In this document: piece after piece, positions 45,183-54,124 of the stretch
Position numbering within the stretch: the first letter of the stretch is position 1
How the letters are laid out: each line of letters begins with the position of its first letter
Assembly (NCBI RefSeq): GCF_004402235.1
Contig: NZ_SOFS01000015.1
Span: 124,001-188,000, forward strand
Origin: Cryobacterium glucosi
Lineage (GTDB): Bacteria; Actinomycetota; Actinomycetes; Actinomycetales; Microbacteriaceae
DNA length: 64,000 nt
Reading direction: 5' to 3'
Translations under genes and position numbers: made by a program
The notes under the pieces: model-generated
Told to the model about the DNA's origin: nothing
The model's input: only the letters and a program-made list of their open reading frames with translations
Database searches by the model: none

Positions 45183-46118
45183 ATGGAACTCCGCCAGCTC
45201 GAACATTTCGCGATCGTCGCCGAGGAACGCCACTTCACCCGGGCCGCCGAGATCCTGCAGATCTCACAATCCGGTCTGTCGGCATCCGTTCGGGCGCTCG
45301 AAAGCGAGCTCGGGACGTCACTCTTCATCCGCAGCACCCGCAGCGTCGAACTCTCGGTCGCCGGACAGGCCTTCCTGGTCGAGGCGTTGCGCACGCTCGC
45401 GAGCGCCACCGCGGCCCAGAACGCCGTTGCGGCCGTGCGCGGCCTCATGCTGGGGAGCCTGACCGTCGGCGCCGAGCCGTGCCTGGGCTCGGTGGACCTT
45501 CCGGGAGAGCTCGCCCGCTTCCGCATGACGCATCCAGGGGTCGACGTACGTCTCAGGCACGCCGGATCGCTCGAGCTCATCGAGGGCGTCGCGAACGGCC
45601 GCACGGACGTCGCCCTTGTCGTCTCGGTCGGCGACCAGACTCCCGGCGTCCGACTCAGTCCGCTCAGCACGCAGCGGCTCATCGTGCTCTGCCATCCCGA
45701 TCACGCGTTCGCGGCCAGGGGCTCCGTCGACCTCGCATCCCTGCATGCCGAGTCACTCGTCGGGTTCCCCGCAGGCTGGGGCGCACACGTCCTCGCCCGC
45801 CGCGGTTTCGCCGCTGCCGGGTTCGATTACCGGGCCGCGCTCGAGGTCAACGACGTGCATCCGATGCTCGACCTCGTCGGTTACAACCTCGGTGTCGCGA
45901 TCGTGCCGGAGAGTTTCGCAGCGAAGCGCCCTGACCTCCTGCGAGCCATTCAGATCGAGGATCCGATGCCGCCGTGGACGGCCGCGGTCGCCGTGGCGGA
46001 CGAGCCCAGCCCGGCCGCCACGGCGTTCCTCACCCAGCTCGCGGGGATCAGCCCAGCTCGCGGGGATCAGCCCAGCAGCGCCAGTTCCTCAGGCGTGAGC
46101 GTGATGCCGGCAGCGTGA
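45183..46118 (+). CDS. LysR-family regulator with altered C-terminus
   Basis: 311 aa. N-terminal winged helix (1-60: MELRQLEHFAIVAEERHFTR and QSGLSASVRALESELGTSLF) and a periplasmic-binding-protein-like effector domain (about 90-295: LTVGAEPCLGSVDLP, VNDVHPMLDLVGYNLGVAIV). The normal end would be ...AGISPAAPVPQA, stopping at 46098. A 19-bp tandem duplication (46033-46070) shifts the frame so that the tail becomes ARGDQPSSASSSGVSVMPAA and overlaps the convergent aldo-keto reductase by 52 bp. Only the last residues change, so function is probably kept. It may regulate the neighbouring VOC or reductase genes. Confidence 0.88.
   Translation: MELRQLEHFAIVAEERHFTRAAEILQISQSGLSASVRALESELGTSLFIRSTRSVELSVAGQAFLVEALRTLASATAAQNAVAAVRGLMLGSLTVGAEPCLGSVDLPGELARFRMTHPGVDVRLRHAGSLELIEGVANGRTDVALVVSVGDQTPGVRLSPLSTQRLIVLCHPDHAFAARGSVDLASLHAESLVGFPAGWGAHVLARRGFAAAGFDYRAALEVNDVHPMLDLVGYNLGVAIVPESFAAKRPDLLRAIQIEDPMPPWTAAVAVADEPSPAATAFLTQLAGISPARGDQPSSASSSGVSVMPAA
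46033..46070 (+). repeat. 19-bp exact tandem duplication at the LysR 3' end
   Basis: CCCAGCTCGCGGGGATCAG occurs twice without gap, followed by the first six bases of a third copy. The duplication spans the convergent stop region of lysR and the aldo-keto reductase gene and shifts the lysR frame by one. Confidence 0.92.
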
Positions 46119-46936
46119 ACCGAATCCCGGATGCTCTCCGGCCGCGAGGCGCCGGGGATCGGGATGACCACAGGGGACTTCGCGAGGTGCCAGGCCAGGC
46201 AGACGACCTGCGGGCTGACCCCGCGGTCTGCTGCTACCTGCTGGAACGGCGCGAAGCGTTCGCCGAGCCGGGACGCAGAGGAGATCCCACCGAGCGGGCT
46301 CCAGGGGATGAAGGCGATTCCGAGTTCGGTGCAGAGCTCGAGCTCTGGTTCGCTGCTGCGGAACGCAGGAGAGAACTGGTTCTGCACGCTCGCGAGGCGC
46401 CCGCCGAGCAGTTCGCGGGCGAGCCGGATCTGATCGACGTTCGCATTGGAGATGCCGGCGAGGCGGATCGTGCCGGCGTCGAGGAGCTCGACGAGCGCCC
46501 CGATGGAATCGGCGTACGGCACCGCCGGGTCCGGCCGGTGGAACTGATAGAGGCCGATCGCGTCGCCGCCGAGCCGCGCGAGTGAGGCCTCCGCGGCCTT
46601 CTTGAGGCATTCAGGGCGGCCGTCGACATACCAGGTGCCGTCACCGGGGCGCAGGTGCCCGCCCTTCGTCGCGACGAGCACGTCGCTGGTGTCCCCGCCC
46701 CACGACGCGATCGCTCCTGCGATGAGGGTTTCGTTGTGGCCGACCTCGTCGGCGTGCAGGTGGTACGCGTCCGCGGTGTCGAACAGGGTCACGCCCTCGT
46801 CGAGGGCCGCGTGGATCGTCGCGACGGACCTGGCCGCATCCGGTCGTCCTTCAATCGACATCGGCATTCCGCCGAGTCCGATCGCGCTCACGGTTCGGTC
46901 GGCGATCATTCGGGTTTGCATCATTCGGGTCGGCAT
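46067..46936 (-). CDS. Aldo-keto reductase
   Basis: 289 aa from ATG 46936 with GAAGGAAG five bases before it; the longer frame to 47131 only translates the intergenic repeat (RNRSRN...). TIM-barrel NADPH reductase: GVTLFDTADAYH (catalytic Asp/Tyr), VLVATKGG (catalytic Lys) and LYQFHRPDPAVP (catalytic His). C-terminal VIPIPGASRPESIRDSVHAA is the cofactor-binding segment. The sequence is of the YajO/IolS-like group acting on sugars or aldehydes. A second aldo-keto reductase lies upstream on the same strand beyond a minisatellite; they are different subfamilies rather than a recent duplication. Confidence 0.9.
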   Translation of the reverse strand: MPTRMMQTRMIADRTVSAIGLGGMPMSIEGRPDAARSVATIHAALDEGVTLFDTADAYHLHADEVGHNETLIAGAIASWGGDTSDVLVATKGGHLRPGDGTWYVDGRPECLKKAAEASLARLGGDAIGLYQFHRPDPAVPYADSIGALVELLDAGTIRLAGISNANVDQIRLARELLGGRLASVQNQFSPAFRSSEPELELCTELGIAFIPWSPLGGISSASRLGERFAPFQQVAADRGVSPQVVCLAWHLAKSPVVIPIPGASRPESIRDSVHAAGITLTPEELALLG

Positions 46937-46984
46937 GGCTTCCTTCGTTGAGCGGTTGACGGGGCTGGCGGTTCTGCAGTGTTC

Positions 46985-47056
46985 GTTGCGGGATTCGTTG
47001 CGGGATCTGTTGCGGGATCTGTTGCGGGATCTGTTGCGGGATCTGTTGCGGGGTTG
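46985..47056. repeat. 12-bp minisatellite, six units
   Basis: GTTGCGGGATCT repeated six times head to tail (first unit ends TC, last unit GTTGCGGGGTTG) in the 121-bp gap between two aldo-keto reductase genes. It starts immediately after the stop of the upstream gene. Unit length is a multiple of three but no gene is read through it. Confidence 0.93.
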
Positions 47057-47057
47057 G

Positions 47058-48029
47058 TCACCAGGCATAGTCCTCAGGGGCCGGCTTGTGCCCGGGGAAG
47101 ATCTCATCGAGACGGGCCAGAGCTGCGGCATCGAGGGTGACGTCGAGCGCCCGGAGACCGTCGTCGAGCTGGGCCTGGGTGCGCGGCCCGATGATCGGCG
47201 CCGTCACTCCCGGCTGGTGCAGGAGCCAGGCCAGGGCCACGTCTCCCGGCTCGTGCCCCAGGTCTGCGGCGAAGTCCTCGAAGGCCTGGATGGCCGGTCG
47301 GTGCGCGGCAAGCGTCTCGGCAGAGCGCCCTTCGAGGCGCCGTCTGCCGTCGCGCTCCTTGCCGAGCACTCCCCCGAGGAGGCCGCCCTGCAGCGGGGAC
47401 CAGGCGATCACACCGAGCCCGTTCGCTCGCGCCGCCGGGAGCACTTCGAGCTCGAGGTCCCGGGTGAGGAGGTTGTAGATCGACTGCTCACTCACCAGGC
47501 CGGTGAAGTTGCGACGTCGCGCTTCCGCCTGGGCCGTGGCGATGTGCCAGCCGGCGAAGTTGCTGCTGCCCGCGTAGAGGATCTTTCCCTGGGCGACGGC
47601 CGTCTCCATGGCCTGCCAGATCTCGTCCCAGGGCGTCTCCCTGTCGATGTGGTGGAACTGGTAGATGTCGATGTAATCCGTCTGCAGTCGCCGGAGGCTC
47701 GCGTCGAGGGCCCGGCGGATGTTGAGGGCCGAGAGCGTGCCGTTGTTCGGCCAGTCCGAGGTCGTCCCGTAGAGCTTGGTGGCGAGCACGGTCCGCTCCC
47801 GGCGATCGCCGCCGCGCGCGAACCACCGGCCGACGAGGGACTCGGTGGCCCCGGGCCCGAGGTCGCCGCCATAGACGTTCGCCGTGTCGAAGTAGTTGAT
47901 TCCCGAGGCGAGCGCCGAGTCCATGATGGAGTGCGCCTCCGGTTCCGGCGTGAGCGGCCCGAAGTTCATGGTGCCGAGGCACAGTCGGGAGACGGAAAGA
48001 CCAGAGCGACCGAGGTGTGTGTATTCCAT
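47058..48029 (-). CDS. Aldo-keto reductase, YhdN/general-stress-protein-69-like
   Basis: 323 aa from ATG 48029 with a GGAGGAGG ribosome site. Catalytic set: INYFDTANVYGG (Asp, Tyr), ERTVLATKLYG (Lys), IDIYQFHHIDRETPWDE (His). Cofactor-binding end: VTAPIIGPRTQAQLDDGLRA. This subgroup reduces aldehydes and ketones with NADPH. It is transcribed toward the minisatellite and the second reductase. It is divergent, with a 109-bp gap, from a small conserved-looking hypothetical gene. Confidence 0.92.
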   Translation of the reverse strand: MEYTHLGRSGLSVSRLCLGTMNFGPLTPEPEAHSIMDSALASGINYFDTANVYGGDLGPGATESLVGRWFARGGDRRERTVLATKLYGTTSDWPNNGTLSALNIRRALDASLRRLQTDYIDIYQFHHIDRETPWDEIWQAMETAVAQGKILYAGSSNFAGWHIATAQAEARRRNFTGLVSEQSIYNLLTRDLELEVLPAARANGLGVIAWSPLQGGLLGGVLGKERDGRRRLEGRSAETLAAHRPAIQAFEDFAADLGHEPGDVALAWLLHQPGVTAPIIGPRTQAQLDDGLRALDVTLDAAALARLDEIFPGHKPAPEDYAW

Positions 48030-48138
48030 GACTTCAGCCTCCTCCAGGACCACTGATCTGTCCAACAGCCGTCATCGCTGTGATTGACCAGTTGGGGTTC
48101 TCAATCGCTTACCCGGAAAGCTGGGTACAGTTTCGAGC

Positions 48139-48465
48139 ATGAAACTCACCGATATCGACCCGCCCGGTCGCAGTTTTTCGCGCTGGCTCACCGAGGAGGA
48201 GATCGGACGCGTGCTCGCGAGCGATCGCGGCTGGCGACTCGCCGAGGACGGCAGTGTCGTGGCCGGAAAACTCCGGAAGGCCCGGATCGCCGACTCCCTC
48301 GGGGACCTCGGTCGCGCCGCCATCGCCAACCGGTGGACCGCGCGGGCCGCGGCCCCCGGAAGCGACGGCAGCGGCCCGACGCACATCATGTGGGGTGTGT
48401 TCAATGCCCGCTCCGACACGGAGATCGCCGCGGAGATCGCCGCCGGGATCGCCGCCAGGGGCTGA
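48139..48465 (+). CDS. Small hypothetical protein
   Basis: 108 aa, no recognised domain. It has a charged soluble N-terminus (MKLTDIDPPGRSFSRWLTEE), then GRAAIANRWTARA and a C-terminal DTEIAAEIAAGIAARG helix. Codon third positions are GC-rich as in true genes, and the reading frame is divergent from the aldo-keto reductase. No clear ribosome site (GAGC just before ATG 48139). The C-terminus converges on the Clp ATPase gene 31 bp away. Possibly a small enzyme-associated or DNA-binding protein; function cannot be stated. Confidence 0.6.
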   Translation: MKLTDIDPPGRSFSRWLTEEEIGRVLASDRGWRLAEDGSVVAGKLRKARIADSLGDLGRAAIANRWTARAAAPGSDGSGPTHIMWGVFNARSDTEIAAEIAAGIAARG

Positions 48466-48496
48466 ACCAGCCTGGCGGCGACTCCGCAGCGACTCC

Positions 48497-51079
48497 TTAC
48501 GCGGCCAGGGGCAGCGGCTGCGCCGGCGCGGATGCCGCGGCCGCGACGACGAGTGCGCCGTCAGCAACCGAGACGTCGACTCCGGTACTCGCCAGCAGGT
48601 CAGAGCCGACGAGGAGGTCGGCGATCTTGTCGTCGAGTTCCCGCTGGATCACGCGGCGGAGCGGCCGGGCACCGTACTCGGGTTCGTAGCCCCGCGTGGC
48701 GATCCAGTCGATCGCGTCCTCGCTCACGGTCAGGGCGAAGCCCTGGGCGGCGAGCCGGGTGCGCGTCCCGGCGAGCAGCATCCGCACGATGTCGTGCAGT
48801 TCCGGCGCGTCGAGCTTGCGGAACAGCACGATCTCGTCGAGCCGGTTCAGGAACTCCGGACGCATCGCCTCGCGGAGCTTGCCCATCACCCGGTCGCGGA
48901 GCGCCTTCTCCGAGCCGAAGCCGTTGTCGGCCCCGCCATCGATCTGGGCGGTGAAGCCGAGGGCGCCGCTCCGGCTGGCGAGGAATTCGGAGCCGAGGTT
49001 GGAGGTCATGATGATGACCGTGTTCCGGAAGTCGACGGTGCGACCCTGGCCGTCGGTCAGGCGGCCGTCGTCGAGCACCTGCAACAGCAGGTTGAACACG
49101 TCGGGGTGGGCCTTCTCGATCTCGTCGAGCAGGATCACCGAGTACGGGTTCCTGCGCACGCGCTCGGTCAACTGCCCGGCCTCGTCGTAGCCGACGTAGC
49201 CGGGAGGGGACCCGACGAGCCGGCTCACGGTGTGCCGTTCGCCGAACTCGCTCATGTCGAAGCGCACCATCGCGTGCTCGTCGCCGAACAACGATTCAGC
49301 GAGGGCCTTGGCGAGCTCTGTCTTACCGACGCCCGTCGGCCCGAGGAACAGGAAGCTGCCGACGGGTCGGCCGGCATCGTTCATGCCCGTGCGATTGCGG
49401 CGCACCGCCTTGGCGATGAGCGTGACGGCGTCGTCCTGTCCGACGACGCGTTCGTGCAGCTCGGCCTCGAGCAGGCCGAGGCGGGAACGGTCGTCCGCGG
49501 TGAGCCGGGCGACGGGTATGCCCGTCGCGCGGGCAATGACGCCGGCGATCTCGGCCTCGCCGACGACGGCCTCTGCTGCAACGGCCTGGGCGGGGTCTTC
49601 CTGGAGCTGCAGCTGTGCCTGGACCGTCTCGATCTCGTCCCGGAGCCGGGAGGCCTCCTCGTATTGTTCGGTGAGGACGGCGGCGCTCTTCGCCTCCTCG
49701 AGTGTCACCACGCGCGCACGCAGGGCCTCGAGGGCCTCACGGTCGGGCAGGGAGCCGAGGGTCAGGCGCAGCCGGGCACCGGCCTGGTCGATCAGGTCGA
49801 TGGCCTTGTCGGGCAGGAACCGGTCGGACACGTAGCGTGCGGAAAGCTCGACGGCGGCACGCAGCGCCTCGTCGGTGTAGCGCACGCCGTGGTGCTCTTC
49901 GTAGCGGCCGCGCAGCCCCGCAAGGATGCTCACCGCGTCGTCGATGCTCGGCTCGCCGACCCGCACTGTCTGGAAACGGCGTTCGAGGGCCGGGTCCTTC
50001 TCGACCTTGCGGTACTCCTTGAGCGTCGTCGCGCCGATCACGTGCAACTCACCGCGCGCCAGCCGCGGCTTGAGGATGTTTCCGGCGTCCATGCCGCCGT
50101 CGCCGGATCCGCCGGCGCCGACGACCGTGTGCAGCTCGTCGATGAAGATCACGAGCTCGCCGCTGTGCGCGGTGATCTCGTCCATGGTCTTACCGAGGCG
50201 TTCCTCGAAGTCGCCGCGGTACCGGGTCCCGGCGACCATCGCCGCGAGGTCGAGTGCCACGACGCGCTTGCCGCGCAGTTGCTCCGGCACGGTTCCCGCC
50301 ACGATGGCCTGCGCGAGCCCTTCGACGACGGCGGTCTTGCCGACGCCGGCCTCGCCGATCAGAACCGGGTTGTTCTTGGTGCGCCGGGAGAGGATCTCGA
50401 TCGTCTGTTCGATCTCGTCCGCACGGCCGATCACCGGGTCGAGTTTCCCGTCGCGGGCCCGGGCCGTGAGGTCGGTGCCGTAGGTGTCGAGCATCGGCGT
50501 TTCCGAAGCGGATGCCGGGGCAGGGTCCTGGCCCGTCGCATCCGCCTGCGGCTCGCGTGCACCGGCCTGCAGGGATTCCTGGGTGACGCCGGCCGCGGCG
50601 AGGACCTGGCCGGCCGGGGAGTCCTCGTTCACCACGAAGGCGAAGAAGAGATGTTCGGGGTCGATGTAGGTCGACCCGAAGGCGCGCGCGATCTGGTGCG
50701 CGTCGAGGAGGGCGCGCTGGGCGGAGGGGGTGAGTCCCGGCGTCGCGTCTCCGGTCGGGGCGGAGCGCTCCGGCAGGCGCTGCTCGGCGGCCAGGGCGAG
50801 GGCCGCGGGGTCTGCGCCGGCATTCCGGATCGCCTGGGCGGCCGGTTCGCGCAGGACGAGGACCCGGAGGATGTGCAGGACGTCGACGTGGGAGTGCCCG
50901 TGCTCGACCGCGTACTGGGCGGCCTCGGCGAGCACCTCGTGGGTGCGCCGGCTGAGCAGCCGGGTGATGTCGATCGGGCGCCCTGTGGGTGCAGCACCCT
51001 GCTGGCCCTGCAGGTAGCGGGCGATGAACTCGTCGAACGAACCGTTGCCGGAATCCGCGGGACCGAAGAATGTAGGCAC
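48497..51079 (-). CDS. clpC: Clp/Hsp100 AAA+ ATPase under HspR-type control
   Basis: 860 aa. An extra N-terminal ~35 residues ([20 protein letters not shown]) precedes two Clp-N repeats (about 40-170). The first AAA+ domain has Walker A GEAGVGKT (242-249) and Walker [11 protein letters not shown] short UVR-like middle segment ([14 protein letters not shown]) is nearer ClpC than ClpB. The second AAA+ domain has [20 protein letters not shown] and the sensor-2 GARPLRR. It unfolds or disaggregates proteins and may feed ClpP; a P-loop IGF/L motif is not evident. Start GTG 51079 with AGGAGG six bases upstream. A HAIR-type repeat at 51100-51120 indicates heat-shock control. Whether it is ClpC2 or a ClpB-like disaggregase is uncertain. 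Confidence 0.9.
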   Translation of the reverse strand: MPTFFGPADSGNGSFDEFIARYLQGQQGAAPTGRPIDITRLLSRRTHEVLAEAAQYAVEHGHSHVDVLHILRVLVLREPAAQAIRNAGADPAALALAAEQRLPERSAPTGDATPGLTPSAQRALLDAHQIARAFGSTYIDPEHLFFAFVVNEDSPAGQVLAAAGVTQESLQAGAREPQADATGQDPAPASASETPMLDTYGTDLTARARDGKLDPVIGRADEIEQTIEILSRRTKNNPVLIGEAGVGKTAVVEGLAQAIVAGTVPEQLRGKRVVALDLAAMVAGTRYRGDFEERLGKTMDEITAHSGELVIFIDELHTVVGAGGSGDGGMDAGNILKPRLARGELHVIGATTLKEYRKVEKDPALERRFQTVRVGEPSIDDAVSILAGLRGRYEEHHGVRYTDEALRAAVELSARYVSDRFLPDKAIDLIDQAGARLRLTLGSLPDREALEALRARVVTLEEAKSAAVLTEQYEEASRLRDEIETVQAQLQLQEDPAQAVAAEAVVGEAEIAGVIARATGIPVARLTADDRSRLGLLEAELHERVVGQDDAVTLIAKAVRRNRTGMNDAGRPVGSFLFLGPTGVGKTELAKALAESLFGDEHAMVRFDMSEFGERHTVSRLVGSPPGYVGYDEAGQLTERVRRNPYSVILLDEIEKAHPDVFNLLLQVLDDGRLTDGQGRTVDFRNTVIIMTSNLGSEFLASRSGALGFTAQIDGGADNGFGSEKALRDRVMGKLREAMRPEFLNRLDEIVLFRKLDAPELHDIVRMLLAGTRTRLAAQGFALTVSEDAIDWIATRGYEPEYGARPLRRVIQRELDDKIADLLVGSDLLASTGVDVSVADGALVVAAAASAPAQPLPLAA

Positions 51080-51099
51080 GAGACCTCCTGATCTTGAAA

Positions 51100-51120
51100 C
51101 TTGAGTGCTATTGACTCAAC
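51100..51120. promoter_or_regulatory. HAIR-like HspR operator
   Basis: CTTGAGT-N7-ACTCAAC differs from the actinobacterial HspR-associated inverted repeat (CTTGAGT-N7-ACTCAAG) at one base. It lies 20 bp upstream of the Clp ATPase GTG, the position expected for repression by HspR. Confidence 0.85.
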
Positions 51121-51211
51121 TCAACGTCAGGCCGTGGGTTTCATTCCCGCCTCATGCTGGGAAACCCCCGGTTACGCGGTCGGCGAACGGGGTGCGAACG
51201 GGCCCAGAGGT

Positions 51212-51550
51212 TCAGGCCCCGAGGATGCCGCGGGCCACGACGACGACGACGGTCACGGCCGCGATGCCCAGCGCGATCAGGACCAGGCCCCGGCCGTGCA
51301 CGCCGGCGGGCATGACCCGGAGCGCGCGCATCGAGTATGCGAGCCCGACGAGGACAGCGATGACTCCCCCGAACGGGAGCACGAGAGCGAGGACGAATCC
51401 GGCGAGGGTGATCCAGAATCCGAGCGAGCGCCCGGGTGTCTTCGTCCAGTCGGCACGCGGCGCGCCGAGGGCGATCAGTCGGTTGTCCTGCATGTTCGCG
51501 CGCGGATCGTCCACTGTCTGCCCCCGTTGTTTCGAGTACCAGTCTGCCAC
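51212..51550 (-). CDS. Small DUF4190-like membrane protein
   Basis: 112 aa with two or three hydrophobic helices (about 44-72 and 86-110) after a polar N-terminus (QRGQTVDDPRANMQDNRLIA). Resembles the small DUF4190-type proteins common in actinobacteria; function unknown. Start GTG 51550 is the longest; ATG 51493 (MQDNRLIALG) is an alternative. No strong ribosome site at either. It lies between the Clp gene promoter and the isomerase-family gene, on the same strand as both. Confidence 0.7.
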   Translation of the reverse strand: MADWYSKQRGQTVDDPRANMQDNRLIALGAPRADWTKTPGRSLGFWITLAGFVLALVLPFGGVIAVLVGLAYSMRALRVMPAGVHGRGLVLIALGIAAVTVVVVVARGILGA

Positions 51551-51599
51551 GCGGCGGGATCGTTCAGCGCGATCGTTCAGCAGGATCGTTCAGCTGGGC

Positions 51600-52343
51600 T
51601 CAGAGCCACCGAGGCGGGTCGGCCGGAGTCCCGGCGCTCGAGCCCACGCCGGAACCGCCACGCCCGGTCGCCCACTGGACGAGGCCAGCGAGGCTGCCGG
51701 ACACGACGACGGGATGCGCGGAATGGAGGTCGCCGAACCTGCGCTCGTCGCGGGAATCAGTGACGGAGAGCACGAGGTCTCCCCCGTCACCCCGGGTCGC
51801 CCAGGCCGAGGTGATCTCGGTGAGCAGGCGATCGAGCACCTCGACCGGCACGTCGGCGAAGGAGGCGCCGGTCGCGAGGTCGATCGTGTGCACCCAGAGT
51901 TCCTGGTTGCGCATCCACACGGTCTCGGACACGGCGATCTCCCGGCCGCTCGGGGTCCGGACCGGGTGGCTCCACGTCTCAGGGGTGAGCCGGCGCCACG
52001 CGGCGTCGAGCTGGATGGTCGCGACGTCGAAGAGGGTCCGCAGGGCGTCGCGGTCGAGCTCGGCCCCGGCGGCGATGTCGCTGTCGCGAGCCGCGTTCGA
52101 GACGTACATCGGCGTTTCGACGTCGGTGCGCGCCCAGGTCACGAGTCGTACGATGCCCCTCGCGTTATATGCGACATGGGCGATCACGTGACGGCGGCTC
52201 CAGCCGGGCAACAGCGAGTCGCCGTCGAGGTCGACGTTCGACAACCCGTTGAGCTCGTGCGCGAAGAACGCGGTCGCGCGACGAGCGAGCAGGAGTTGCG
52301 CGAGCAGCTCGGGATCAGCGGGGAGAGCGGTAGGTGCGGGCAT
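51600..52343 (-). CDS. Maleylpyruvate isomerase / mycothiol-dependent family protein
   Basis: 247 aa. DinB-like four-helix N-terminal domain with the metal ligands of mycothiol-dependent maleylpyruvate isomerase: His52 (LPGWSRRHVIAHVAYN) and Glu148-x3-His152 (NQELWVHTIDL), spaced as in the characterised enzyme. The C-terminal domain has LSVTDSRDERRFGDL and VSGSLAGLVQWATGRG. Such proteins isomerise maleylpyruvate in gentisate catabolism or act in other mycothiol-dependent detoxification. No gentisate dioxygenase or fumarylpyruvate hydrolase is nearby, so the substrate is open. ATG 52343; 24 bp downstream of the FMN reductase gene. Confidence 0.82.
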   Translation of the reverse strand: MPAPTALPADPELLAQLLLARRATAFFAHELNGLSNVDLDGDSLLPGWSRRHVIAHVAYNARGIVRLVTWARTDVETPMYVSNAARDSDIAAGAELDRDALRTLFDVATIQLDAAWRRLTPETWSHPVRTPSGREIAVSETVWMRNQELWVHTIDLATGASFADVPVEVLDRLLTEITSAWATRGDGGDLVLSVTDSRDERRFGDLHSAHPVVVSGSLAGLVQWATGRGGSGVGSSAGTPADPPRWL

Positions 52344-52367
52344 TCCCCCATTCTCGCAGGGAACCGG

Positions 52368-53003
52368 TCAGATCGAGGGCTGGAATCCGCCCGTCGGACT
52401 GAAGGACGCGTCGATCGTGAACGGGTCGCGCACGGAATTCGAGCGATCGGATGCCGCGATGAGAGCCGCGAGTTCCCCGGCCGCCCTGTCGATGCGGTCG
52501 GGCAGCGTCTTGACCGTGTCCGCGCCGCTTCCCCAGTCCTCCGATGCGGCGAACACCGCGGTGGTGGCGACGACCGCGTGCAGGTAGGTGAACATCGGGC
52601 GGATGGCGTAGTCAAGGGCCAGGGAATGGCGTGCGGTGCCCGCCGTCGCCGCGATGACCGTCGGCATGTCGGTCAGCGACCGGTTGTCGATGACGTCGAA
52701 GAACGACTTGAAGAGGCCGCTCGCGCTGGTCGTGAAGATCGGGGTGACGGCGATGAGCCCGTCCGCGCCGGTCACGGCTTCGATCACCGCATCGAGCTTC
52801 GGGCTCGGGAACCCGGTGAGCATGTTGTTCATCACGTCGAGGGCGACGTCGCGCAGTTCGAAGATCCTGACCTCGGCGGGGATGCCTTTCTCGGCCAGGC
52901 GGGAGGAGGTCGCCTCCGCAAGACGGTCGGCGAGCATCCTCGTCGAGGACGGCTGGCTGAGTCCTGCGGTGACGACGGCGATGGTACGGGTGCGTTCCGT
53001 CAT
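52368..53003 (-). CDS. NAD(P)H-dependent FMN reductase, CE1759-like
   Basis: 211 aa flavodoxin-fold reductase (IAVVTAGLSQPSSTRMLADR at the FMN phosphate loop; GLIAVTPIFTTSASGLFKSF). It supplies reduced flavin to the luciferase-like monooxygenase encoded immediately upstream (3-bp gap between that gene's stop and this ATG). The pair forms a two-component flavin monooxygenase unit. C-terminal tail SFSPTGGFQPSI. A paralogous arrangement lies at 60382-62463. Substrate unknown. Confidence 0.9.
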   Translation of the reverse strand: MTERTRTIAVVTAGLSQPSSTRMLADRLAEATSSRLAEKGIPAEVRIFELRDVALDVMNNMLTGFPSPKLDAVIEAVTGADGLIAVTPIFTTSASGLFKSFFDVIDNRSLTDMPTVIAATAGTARHSLALDYAIRPMFTYLHAVVATTAVFAASEDWGSGADTVKTLPDRIDRAAGELAALIAASDRSNSVRDPFTIDASFSPTGGFQPSI

Positions 53004-53005
53004 GG

Positions 53006-54124
53006 CTAGGCCACCTCGACCGGAGCGCCGACGGATGCGCCGACGGGAGCCGCGGCCGCCGCAGCGACGAGCGACGCGTGGGTGGGGGCATCCGGAACCG
53101 TTGCCGGACGGTTCTTCGCGAACTCGCGGCGCAGCACGGGCACAACCTCTTCACCGAGCAGATCGAGCTGTTCGAGAACGGTCTTGAGCGGCAGTCCGGC
53201 GTGGTCCATCAGGAACAGCTGGCGCTGGTAGTCGCCCACGTAGTCCCGGAAGCCGAGAGTGCGGTCGATGACTTCCTGCGGGCTGCCGACGGTGAGCGGC
53301 GTCTGCGAGGTGAATTCCTCGAGGCTCGGGCCGTGGCCGTAGACGGGCGCGTTGTCGAAGTACGGGCGGAACTCCTTCACGGCGTCCTGCGAGTTCTTGC
53401 GCATGAAGACCTGGCCGCCGAGTCCGACGATCGCCTGCTCGGCGGTGCCGTGGCCGTAGTGCTCGAAGCGCTGGCGATAGAACCCGACCATTTTCGCGGT
53501 GTGCGAGGCCGGCCAGAAGATGTGGTTGGCGAAGAAGCCGTCGCCGTAGAATGCGGCCTGCTCGGCGATCTCCGGGGTGCGGATGCTGCCGTGCCAGACG
53601 AACGGCGCGACGCCGTCCAGGGGGCGGGGCGTCGACTGGAAGCCCTGCAGCGGGGTGCGGAACTGGCCCTCCCAGTCCACGAATTCCTCGGTCCAGAGCC
53701 GGCGCAGGAGCGCGTAGTTCTCGAGCGCGAGGGGAATGCCCTGGCGGATGTCCTGGCCGAACCACGGGTAGACCGGGCCGGTGTTGCCGCGGCCGAGGGT
53801 CAGGTCCACCCGGCCGTCGGCGACGTGCTGGAGCATCGCGAAGTCTTCGGCGATCTTGACCGGGTCACTCGTCGTGATCAGGGTCGTCGCCGTGGAGAGG
53901 ATGATGCGCTCGGTCTTGGCCGCGATGTAGCCGAGCATCGTGGTCGGGCTCGAGGGCACGAAGGGCGGATTGTGGTGCTCACCGGTTGCAAACACGTCGA
54001 GTCCGACTTCTTCGACCTTCTGGGCGATCGTCAGGATCGCCTTGATGCGCTCCTGCTCGGTCGGGGTACGGCCGGTGGTCGGGTCGGTTGTCAGGTCCCC
54101 GACCGAAAAGATTCCGAACTGCAT
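53006..54124 (-). CDS. Luciferase-like (LLM) flavin-dependent oxidoreductase, CE1758-like
   Basis: 372 aa TIM-barrel oxidoreductase using FMNH2 or F420. Characteristic segments: MQFGIFSVGDLT, EVGLDVFATGEHHNPPFVPS, RIILSTATTLITTSDPVKIA, VDLTLGRGNTGPVYPWFGQD and HGSIRTPEIAEQAAFYGDGF. The CE1758/CE1759 paired family is specific to actinobacteria. The C-terminal Ala/Pro-rich tail (VAAAAAAPVGASVGAPVEVA) is low complexity. ATG 54124. Expressed with the FMN reductase downstream. It may degrade a xenobiotic or redox-cycle a flavin; the target is not identifiable. Confidence 0.9.
   Translation of the reverse strand: MQFGIFSVGDLTTDPTTGRTPTEQERIKAILTIAQKVEEVGLDVFATGEHHNPPFVPSSPTTMLGYIAAKTERIILSTATTLITTSDPVKIAEDFAMLQHVADGRVDLTLGRGNTGPVYPWFGQDIRQGIPLALENYALLRRLWTEEFVDWEGQFRTPLQGFQSTPRPLDGVAPFVWHGSIRTPEIAEQAAFYGDGFFANHIFWPASHTAKMVGFYRQRFEHYGHGTAEQAIVGLGGQVFMRKNSQDAVKEFRPYFDNAPVYGHGPSLEEFTSQTPLTVGSPQEVIDRTLGFRDYVGDYQRQLFLMDHAGLPLKTVLEQLDLLGEEVVPVLRREFAKNRPATVPDAPTHASLVAAAAAAPVGASVGAPVEVA

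Noticed and set aside
46985-47056. Array of repeats as CRISPR or regulatory sites
   Set aside because: Units abut with no spacers; a minisatellite explains it.
48254-51091. 945-codon plus-strand frame
   Set aside because: Antisense shadow of the Clp ATPase, which has all Walker motifs.
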